Of a stretch of DNA of 5,103 nucleotides, positions 1 to 4,618 are shown piece after piece. Below the pieces are notes generated by a model. That model searched no databases. It had not been told where the DNA came from and was given only the letters and a program-made list of their open reading frames with translations. Made by a program: the position numbers and the translations under genes. The stretch spans positions 1 to 5,103 of the forward strand of contig SIAL01000268.1 of NCBI GenBank assembly GCA_009691815.1, given 5' to 3'. Source of the stretch: Gemmataceae bacterium. GTDB lineage: Bacteria > Planctomycetota > Planctomycetia > Gemmatales > Gemmataceae. Each line of letters begins with the position of its first letter. Position 1 is the first letter of the stretch.

Positions 1-1488
1 ATTGTTGGCCGCCCGAATGTGGGCAAATCCTCTTTGCTGAATGCCCTAGTACGCAAACGAATCTCCATTGTTGATCCCACAGCTGGGGTAACCCGGGACA
101 GGGTAACCTTTCCTATGGAGCATAACGACATCCCCTTTGACCTCTGCGATACGGGAGGGATGGGAATTCAGGATGTGGACAACTTGACCGAGGAGGTGGA
201 AAACCAAATTCGCTTCGGGATGGATGCAGCCGTTGCCTTGCTATTTGTGGTTGATGGCAAATCCCCCATGACCAAATTGGATTATTTGGTGGCAGATCGC
301 ATTCGGTCCTCGGGCAAACCTATTTTGTTGGTAATCAACAAATGCGATCACCCGGAGCAAGATATTCAATCGGCGGAATGGATGCGGGCGGGATTTGGTC
401 AATTTGTGTGCGCCAGCGCCCAACAAAGCCGCGGTCGGGACGAAATATTGGGCTGGATTGGCAAGCACCTTCCCAAAAATGGGGAAAAAAGACAAGAAAC
501 CGCCATAACCATTGCTCTGGTTGGGCGTCGCAATTCAGGCAAAAGCACCTTTCTCAACTCTTTGGTGGGTTCCGAAAGAATGATTGTCAGCGAGGTTGCG
601 GGAACCACCCGTGATAGCGTTGATATTCACATGGAGCGCGACGGCCAATCCATTGTCGTGATTGACACCGCCGGCGTTCGGAAGCGCAAAAGCGTTAAAG
701 GGGATATTGAGTTTTACAGTTTAAAGCGCGCCCAACGGGCAATAAAGCGCGCTCATGTGACACTTCATTTAATGGACTCCAGTATCCCCATTAGCCGAGT
801 GGATAAACAGTTAGCGGACTTTGTTTTGGAACTGGGTAAACCGGTGATTTTTGTGGCCAACAAATGGGACCTTATGGCCCCCCGGCCCACCGGGGATTAT
901 GCCGACTACCTTCACAAGATTTTTTCCTTCCTAGATTTCGTTCCCGTGGCGTTCACCACTGCCAATACCGGTCGGAACTTGGAAGCGGTGATCCATTTGG
1001 CCCGCCATCTCAATAAACAAGCCGGGCATAGAGTTACCACGGGTGAGCTCAATCGAGTCATTCACGAAGCCCTTGCAACCAATCCCCCCCCGGTTCGGAG
1101 ATTTCGGAGGGCAAAAATCTATTTTGCCACCCAAACGGAAGTCCATCCCCCCACCATCATTTGCTTTACCAACGGGCCTGATTTAATCGAAGAGCCCTAT
1201 CAAAAATACCTTATCCGGGAAATCCGGAACAAACTAGCCTTTAACGATGTCCCCATCCGGCTCCTTTTCCGTGGCCGCGAAGGGTTGAACAAAGATGATA
1301 AGGAGGAGCCGAAGGAGGGATCCATTCCCGATGATGCCCAAATCGAAAAAGCAACGGGAATAACGCCTTTGGATCCAAAGGCTAAGTTACCTATCAAACG
1401 GATTCGCAAAGGTCCGCCCAAAAAACCGGATAAGGCCCGTAAAAACAAAGAAACACCCGGAAAACCGGGCGTTTGGAAAGGTCTATGA
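1..1488 (+). CDS. der: Ribosome-assembly GTPase Der (EngA), 5'-truncated by window edge
   Basis: Der is a tandem-domain GTPase that acts in the cytoplasm on 50S subunit maturation. The frame is open from base 1, so the start lies just outside the window; only a few residues are missing because the visible protein begins at IVGRPNVGKS. Counting from that Ile, the first G domain has P-loop GRPNVGKS (3-10), T31 in VTRDR, DTGG (50-53), NKCD (113-116) and SA (139-140). The second has GRRNSGKS (175-182), TTRD (202-205), DTAG (222-225), NKWD (287-290) and TTANTG (319-324). A KH-like domain follows (about 345-425), ending in VPIRLLFRGRE. The last 70 residues are a Lys/Arg/Pro-rich tail, longer than in E. 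coli Der. The second P-loop departs from the usual GRPNVGKS but keeps the GxxxxGKS core. The TGA stop is 25 nt from the end of the convergent HEAT gene. Identity is essentially certain. Confidence 0.97.
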   Translation: MVGRPNVGKSSLLNALVRKRISIVDPTAGVTRDRVTFPMEHNDIPFDLCDTGGMGIQDVDNLTEEVENQIRFGMDAAVALLFVVDGKSPMTKLDYLVADRIRSSGKPILLVINKCDHPEQDIQSAEWMRAGFGQFVCASAQQSRGRDEILGWIGKHLPKNGEKRQETAITIALVGRRNSGKSTFLNSLVGSERMIVSEVAGTTRDSVDIHMERDGQSIVVIDTAGVRKRKSVKGDIEFYSLKRAQRAIKRAHVTLHLMDSSIPISRVDKQLADFVLELGKPVIFVANKWDLMAPRPTGDYADYLHKIFSFLDFVPVAFTTANTGRNLEAVIHLARHLNKQAGHRVTTGELNRVIHEALATNPPPVRRFRRAKIYFATQTEVHPPTIICFTNGPDLIEEPYQKYLIREIRNKLAFNDVPIRLLFRGREGLNKDDKEEPKEGSIPDDAQIEKATGITPLDPKAKLPIKRIRKGPPKKPDKARKNKETPGKPGVWKGL

Positions 1489-1513
1489 CCTAGGATTTTG
1501 GGAATAGGGGTTT

Positions 1514-2962
1514 TTAATTTCCCAACCTTCGTAGGCAGGTTTCAACCGATTTCCTAACATCCGGATCCTGGTCTTTTACCATGGATCGGATTTTGGTTTC
1601 GGCCCCTTTTAAGGCGTCAGGTCCCATGGAACTCAAAGCTCTCAGGCAAGCCCACCTTACAAAAGGATCCGAATCTTCCAACTGACTTGTAATTTCCTTG
1701 GCCGCCGGGGTGGCAAGGGTTCCTAGGCCTTCCAAAACATCAATGGCGGCCCGGCGCACTCGAATATCCGGGTCACGCAAGGCTTCCACCAAAGTCGGTA
1801 CAGTACCCCGAATGGGTGACGCTAAAACATCGGGAAAATCAAGCCCGAGGGCCTCACCCTGACGAATTCGCTTGATTCGTATTCCCGCCAATTCATCCAA
1901 AGTCCGTTGACAATTAAGCCGAACCTGGGAATTTCGATCAACCAGGCCCATTCCAAGGGCTGGCAAATGGGCCGTCCATGCTTGAAGCAGTGGATCCAAC
2001 TCCATCCACTCGGTTTGCATCAGACGACGGATTTCCGCCTGATCCACTCCAGCCAACGCCTGACTCGGATCCGTGATCATGGAACTGAAAAGGGATGCGG
2101 TTAACCTAAGTGTGTCGGAACTGAGGATTCGAACTTGTGATTGGGAATCCTTAAGGCAAATCAATGCCACGGGAATCAGTTTGGCCGCATGTTTGGAAAC
2201 GGCTTCCCTTCTTAGGTGGACAGGATGATTTGTGCCCCTAGCCAAATTTCCCGGAAGCTGAAGCCTAAGCAGCGTGTCGATACTCTCCGCTGCGGCTAGG
2301 CGGATTTCCGGGATGGGATCGGCAATGAGTTCCGTTAGGATTGGCAACATCAAATCGGCGTCGGCATGGATCTTGGCAAGGGTCATGAGGGCCAACCGGC
2401 GGGTTTCCACCGGCCCGCTTTTCACCAACCGAGTCACATCGGGAGCAATATGCTGAATCAATTCTCCCACCATGGTCGATTCATCGGCTTGCCTTGAAAG
2501 GTCCGGCAATTTATCCAAAAGGAACAAAATTTTATTTTGGTTTTTGGATTGCAAAACCGCTTTGTATTCGGTTTCAAGTTGTTTTCCCAAAACGGCCCGA
2601 GCCTTTTTGTCCGAACTTGAGGAGAGGAGGTCGGGCTGTTGGTCCCGCCACTCGGAAAGCAAAAATGCCTCTCTTCTTTCACGGATGTTTTGCAGGCCTT
2701 CCATCGCCTTGGTTAACCTTTGAGTGCGGGCCTCCGGTGATTCCCCCACATGCCTAAGGGCGGTTCGAACGGCCTCCACCGATTCGGGCAATGGCCCAAA
2801 TTGGGCGCAAAGGGTAACCCCCGTCCCTATCCAAAACCCCAAACATGCAATTAATGCCTTCGGGCGAAGGATGGCGAAATGCCCTGTTAGGGACGATTGA
2901 TCCTTTAGGGACGATTGATCCTTAGGGGCGGAAATGAAACGGAATAGCTTGCGGGATTTCAT
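1514..2962 (-). CDS. Exported or membrane-anchored HEAT-repeat protein
   Basis: This is a 482-residue protein made largely of helical HEAT-like repeats, a protein-binding scaffold; its partner is unknown. Clear repeat motifs (D-x-x-P/S-x-V/I-R followed by a helix) lie at about residues 215-228, 272-285, 342-355, 397-414, 430-447 and 464-481, the last three being the best (DPDIRVRRAAIDVLEGLG, DSDPFVRWACLRALSSMG, DQDPDVRKSVETCLRRLG). Residues 35-54 form a hydrophobic stretch (KALIACLGFWIGTGVTLCAQ) that looks like a signal peptide h-region with possible cleavage after LCA, or else an anchor. The preceding basic n-region of about 34 residues is unusually long. I chose the ATG at 2962, which has AAGG 7 nt upstream; a TTG 51 nt further upstream would add 17 residues but has no better ribosome site. 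Residues 14-25 are a perfect duplication, KDQSSL twice. The gene is convergent with der and divergent from the selenoprotein gene. The fold is confident; the function is not known. Confidence 0.85.
   Translation of the reverse strand: MKSRKLFRFISAPKDQSSLKDQSSLTGHFAILRPKALIACLGFWIGTGVTLCAQFGPLPESVEAVRTALRHVGESPEARTQRLTKAMEGLQNIRERREAFLLSEWRDQQPDLLSSSSDKKARAVLGKQLETEYKAVLQSKNQNKILFLLDKLPDLSRQADESTMVGELIQHIAPDVTRLVKSGPVETRRLALMTLAKIHADADLMLPILTELIADPIPEIRLAAAESIDTLLRLQLPGNLARGTNHPVHLRREAVSKHAAKLIPVALICLKDSQSQVRILSSDTLRLTASLFSSMITDPSQALAGVDQAEIRRLMQTEWMELDPLLQAWTAHLPALGMGLVDRNSQVRLNCQRTLDELAGIRIKRIRQGEALGLDFPDVLASPIRGTVPTLVEALRDPDIRVRRAAIDVLEGLGTLATPAAKEITSQLEDSDPFVRWACLRALSSMGPDALKGAETKIRSMVKDQDPDVRKSVETCLRRLGN
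2888..2923. repeat. 18-bp perfect tandem duplication in HEAT gene N-terminus
   Basis: Two adjacent identical 18-bp units (2888-2905 and 2906-2923, each TAGGGACGATTGATCCTT) lie inside the HEAT-repeat gene and preserve its frame, encoding KDQSSL twice in the segment before the hydrophobic export signal. A further TAGGG overlaps the end of the second copy. Its length is a multiple of three, so copy-number change would not disrupt the gene. Confidence 0.9.
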
Positions 2963-3069
2963 GATAAAACCTTGCCCAATAGGGCGCGGGGCCTTGTTAA
3001 GACCATCTTCCAATCAACGCCTATAACCACTTAGGGGCCACAAAACCAAGGTCACTTTAATGCCTTACC

Positions 3070-3074
3070 GGGAG
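3070..3074 (+). promoter_or_regulatory. Probable ribosome binding site of the selenoprotein gene
   Basis: GGGAG lies 10 nt before the ATG at 3085. The spacing is slightly long, but it is the only purine-rich site near that start. It supports translation beginning upstream of the in-frame TGA rather than at the GTG at 3229, which lies inside the hairpin and has no ribosome site. Confidence 0.5.
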
Positions 3075-3084
3075 ATCCGTACTT

Positions 3085-3618
3085 ATGAACCTAAACAATG
3101 CCGAATTACAGGTGCCGATGGAGGCCTCCAACGGCCAAACAACCTACCTTCGCGATCTTCCCAAACCATTATTGTTAATTGTGTTACGACATTTCACTTG
3201 AATCGCCTGTTGGGATCACCTGGTTCAGGTGAATGCCTTGTTGGAGGGCAGGTTGGGGCCAAAACCTACCCTTGCGGCTCTGGTCGCAACCAGAAAGGGA
3301 GAGATCGCCCAAGCTCCATTGCAAAACATCCTCTGGTTTTCGGACCCAACCAAAAAAATCCATGAGGCTTTGGACTTGGGGAGGACCCATTGGTGGGTGT
3401 TTTTCAAACCCCATGTGCTTTCGGGGTATGGAAAGGCGTTGTTCCGAAGAGGATTCCCCAAAATATCGGCCAAGGGGGAGGATTTGTTGCAGTTGGGAGG
3501 AGATTTTCTTTGGGATGGGCAGGGAAACTTGATTTGGGCCCACCGAAGCAAAGATCCCGCGGACAGGCCCCATCTTGCTCTATTGGAAAGCCAATTGAAC
3601 CTGCTTTCCTGGAATTAA
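3085..3618 (+). CDS. Peroxiredoxin-like (PRXL2/SelU-type, AhpC-TSA_2) selenoprotein with UxxC motif
   Basis: Read through one in-frame TGA, this encodes a 177-residue thioredoxin-fold protein, probably a cytoplasmic thiol/selenol oxidoreductase. Residues 7-31 (ELQVPMEA..GQTTYLRDLPKPLLL) are the usual opening strand region. The active site is LRHFT-U39-IAC42-WDHL, where relatives have LRHFxCxxCREHL, so the TGA (3199-3201) replaces the first redox Cys and C42 is the only Cys in the protein. Family motifs continue after it: WFSDPTKKIHEALDLGR (84-100), then QLGGDFLWDGQGNLIWAHRS (136-155) and KDPADRP (156-162). No other stop interrupts the frame. The ATG at 3085 follows GGGAG; a GTG at 3229 would give only a 129-residue fragment without the active site. 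Two nearby genes end in TGA, so the codon is not generally reassigned. A SECIS-like hairpin follows the TGA. A nonsense mutation is the alternative, but the intact frame on both sides and the exact position argue against it. No signal peptide is seen. Confidence 0.85.
3199..3201 (+). other. Predicted selenocysteine codon (recoded UGA)
   Basis: The TGA is codon 39 of the peroxiredoxin-like frame and gives RHFT-U-IAC. It occupies the position of the attacking Cys in CxxC relatives, with the resolving Cys42 retained. Insertion would need SelA, SelB, SelD and tRNA-Sec encoded elsewhere; none is visible in this window. Confidence 0.8.
3216..3232 (+). promoter_or_regulatory. Putative bacterial SECIS hairpin
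   Basis: TCACCTG (3216-3222) pairs perfectly with CAGGTGA (3226-3232) around a GTT loop (3223-3225). An outer GG/CC pair set (3212-3213 with 3236-3237) may extend it across an internal loop. The loop begins 21 nt after the TGA, and its first base is G. This agrees with the bacterial SECIS rules as I know them: a short apical loop with G in the first two positions, roughly 16-37 nt after UGA. If the closing G-C pair opens, the loop reads GGUUC, resembling the GGUC loop of E. coli fdhF. I do not see an equivalent of the bulged U of fdhF. The hairpin lies inside the coding sequence. Confidence 0.7.
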
Positions 3619-3623
3619 TCGAG

Positions 3624-3803
3624 TCATTCCTCGGGTTCAATTACCTCGATGCCCGCGTCTTCCAGAGCCTTCAGAATTTGGTCCAAAAGCTCGGGATTAT
3701 TAGGGGATTGTTGGATTGCCTCAGAAACTTGGGCAAAGCTTAAATGGCCTTGGGATTTGCCAAGGGCCAACAAGGATCCGACTGCTGATGCTACTTTCCG
3801 CAT
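3624..3803 (-). CDS. Stand-alone sigma-70 region 1.1 domain protein
   Basis: This 59-residue protein corresponds to region 1.1 of primary sigma factors and then stops. Its LLALGKSQGHLSFAQVSEAI, then LLDQILKALEDAGIEVIE, parallels the E. coli RpoD N-terminus (LLVTRGKEQGYLTYAEV, then DIIQMINDMGIQVME) in order and spacing. In RpoD this acidic helical domain keeps free sigma from binding DNA and occupies the RNA polymerase main channel. Here regions 1.2 to 4 are absent, so it cannot be a sigma factor by itself. I chose the ATG at 3803 because GGAGG lies 7 nt upstream and the length then matches the domain. The frame stays open further upstream (ATG at 3899, TTG at 3911), but those starts lack good ribosome sites and would put a 14-bp-stem hairpin inside the gene. 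Its 3' end lies 5 nt from the convergent selenoprotein gene, and it is divergent from the ECF sigma gene. Domain assignment is good; the role is unknown. Confidence 0.8.
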   Translation of the reverse strand: MRKVASAVGSLLALGKSQGHLSFAQVSEAIQQSPNNPELLDQILKALEDAGIEVIEPEE

Positions 3804-3810
3804 ACTGGGG

Positions 3811-3815
3811 CCTCC
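3811..3815 (-). promoter_or_regulatory. Strong Shine-Dalgarno site deciding the start of the sigma 1.1 protein
   Basis: On the minus strand GGAGG (within GTGGAGG) lies exactly 7 nt before the ATG at 3803. It is much better than anything preceding the upstream in-frame ATG (3899) or TTG (3911), so it fixes the 59-residue product. Confidence 0.75.
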
Positions 3816-3833
3816 ACGGAGCGCTTTTGTGGC

Positions 3834-3866
3834 GGATGGGATGAAGGATAAACCTTCATCCCATTC
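3834..3866. repeat. Inverted repeat, 14-bp stem and 5-nt loop, in leader of sigma 1.1 gene
   Basis: Bases 3834-3847 (GGATGGGATGAAGG) pair with 3853-3866 (CCTTCATCCCATTC) around ATAAA, with one G-T wobble and otherwise Watson-Crick pairs. On the minus strand it lies in the leader, 18 nt upstream of the ribosome site of the sigma 1.1 gene. On the plus strand it is followed by AAATTTT, so it could weakly terminate transcripts running on from the selenoprotein gene. It may equally be an operator or an mRNA structure; the sequence does not decide. Confidence 0.75.
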
Positions 3867-3880
3867 AAATTTTAGAAATC

Positions 3881-3894
3881 TCCCAAGTTTGGGA
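3881..3894. repeat. Short inverted repeat TCCCAA-gt-TTGGGA
   Basis: A 6-bp dyad with a 2-nt centre lies in the divergent intergenic region between the sigma 1.1 gene and the ECF sigma gene. Its form suits a dimeric repressor site, but no regulator is identified and such a short dyad can occur by chance. Confidence 0.35.
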
Positions 3895-3913
3895 ACCATC
3901 CTTCGGTCCAAGA

Positions 3914-3928
3914 TCTAAATAATTTAGA
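3914..3928. promoter_or_regulatory. AT-rich palindrome TCTAAAT-a-ATTTAGA, possible operator or promoter element
   Basis: A perfect 7-bp dyad with a single central base lies 111 bp upstream of the sigma 1.1 start and 75 bp upstream of the ECF sigma start. It is the most AT-rich part of the intergenic region, as expected for a promoter or operator serving one or both divergent genes. I could not fit convincing -35 and -10 boxes on either strand. Confidence 0.4.
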
Positions 3929-4003
3929 AGAATCCTTGTCCGCCAATCCACAACAACGGGTGTTCCGTCATAGTGATGTAGCCAAAACCGAACGAGCCAT
4001 GCC

Positions 4004-4618
4004 TTGAGCTTTGACGAGCTGTCCCAAAGTGGGGTTTCGCCCATTGGAAACCTCCCCCTAGGGGCAACGCCTGATGCGATAAAAGCACTTGCCGCGCGAT
4101 TGGAAGGGTTATTTCAATCCATGCGGGACGAGTTGGTTAGCAGCCTTTGCCTGATTCTAGGAAACCGGGATGATGCCATGGATGTGGCCCAAGAGGCGTT
4201 CCTTCGCTGCTGGAAAAACCGGGACAAGCTCCACGAGGTGGGAAATCACAAGGCATGGATTTTCCGGGTCGGGATCAATGCGGCCAAAGATTTAAGGCGA
4301 AGTGCTTGGCGGCGAAAATCCCGCCCGATGCTTGCCGATGAGGCGATGCCTCCGACCAAAACAGAAGGGATTCCCGAGGCCATCGAGGCCGGGGAGGACC
4401 GCGCTAGACTTAGAATTGCGGTGAAACAGTTAAAACCCTTGGAGAAAGAGGTCTTTCTCATGCGCCAAAACGGCGACCTTACCTTGGAAGAAATTGCCCA
4501 TGAGCTTGGTCGCCCCGTGGGAACGGTGAAAACCCAACTTCGGTCCGCCCTTGGGAAACTTCGCATTGCCCTAGGTGAACCGGACCGAAAAACGAAAGGA
4601 GGAAACGAGGAATCATGA
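4004..4618 (+). CDS. ECF (group 4) RNA polymerase sigma-70 factor
   Basis: This 204-residue sigma factor has only regions 2 and 4 and would direct RNA polymerase to a specific promoter set when released by its anti-sigma factor. Region 2 covers about residues 32-105: LEGLFQSMRDELVSSLCLILGN (2.1), DDAMDVAQEAFLRCWKN (2.2, polymerase clamp contact) and KAWIFRVGINAAKDLRRSAWRRKSR (2.3-2.4, -10 recognition). A linker (106-132) leads to region 4 (about 135-190): LKPLEKEVFLMRQNGDLTLEEIAHELG, then RPVGTVKTQLRSALGKLR, a helix-turn-helix for the -35 element. The only usable start that keeps region 2.1 intact is the TTG at 4004; a stop lies in frame at 3974-3976, and the next ATG (4121) would cut into region 2.1. 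No clear ribosome site precedes the TTG. The stop overlaps the ATG of the anti-sigma gene, indicating co-translation. Family is certain; subgroup and regulon are unknown. Confidence 0.95.
   Translation: MSFDELSQSGVSPIGNLPLGATPDAIKALAARLEGLFQSMRDELVSSLCLILGNRDDAMDVAQEAFLRCWKNRDKLHEVGNHKAWIFRVGINAAKDLRRSAWRRKSRPMLADEAMPPTKTEGIPEAIEAGEDRARLRIAVKQLKPLEKEVFLMRQNGDLTLEEIAHELGRPVGTVKTQLRSALGKLRIALGEPDRKTKGGNEES
4595..4610 (+). promoter_or_regulatory. Ribosome binding site of the anti-sigma gene
   Basis: AAAGGAGG (4595-4602) and a second GAGG (4607-4610) precede the ATG at 4615, within the last codons of the sigma gene. The first ends 12 nt and the second 4 nt before the start, so either or both may serve. 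This strong site contrasts with the poor one of the sigma gene. Confidence 0.65.

Noticed and set aside
1456..1469. CCCGG-AAAA-CCGGG hairpin near the end of der as a terminator
   Set aside because: It is a 5-bp stem inside the coding sequence, followed by CGTTTGG with no T-run; it is probably a by-product of the Pro/Gly-rich tail.
1498..1525. TTGGGAA/TTCCCAA inverted repeat between der and the HEAT gene as a bidirectional terminator
   Set aside because: The loop is 14 nt, there is no T-run after the stem in either direction, and it overlaps the HEAT stop codon; support is too weak.
2994..3027. TTGTTA (2994-2999) and TATAAC (3022-3027) as a plus-strand promoter for the selenoprotein gene
   Set aside because: The spacing is 22 nt, too long for a standard sigma-70 promoter, and no alternative pair fits well.
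3199..3201. TGA read as Trp or another amino acid through a variant genetic code
   Set aside because: der and the ECF sigma gene terminate at TGA, and Trp is encoded by TGG throughout.
3060..3365. Plus-strand 101-codon open frame beginning at ATG 3060
   Set aside because: It is out of frame with the peroxiredoxin-like gene and has low-complexity, unrecognisable sequence; it is a shadow.
3184..3573. Minus-strand open frame of 129 codons opposite the selenoprotein gene
   Set aside because: Its residues resemble no family, and it is fully overlapped by a frame with strong homology on the plus strand; it is a shadow.
3229..3618. A 129-residue plus-strand gene starting at GTG 3229 as the complete protein
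   Set aside because: It lacks the active-site half of the fold, has no ribosome site, and its start lies inside the hairpin. Homology clearly continues upstream through the TGA to the ATG at 3085.
3085..3618. Pseudogene with a nonsense mutation
   Set aside because: There is no other disruption in 177 codons, the TGA falls exactly on the redox-Cys position, and a hairpin of SECIS geometry follows. It remains the main alternative if the genome lacks Sec machinery.
3624..3911. A longer 95-residue version of the sigma 1.1 protein from TTG 3911, or from ATG 3899
   Set aside because: The extra N-terminus has no counterpart in region 1.1 and would encode the 14-bp-stem hairpin, and neither start has a well-spaced ribosome site, unlike the ATG at 3803.
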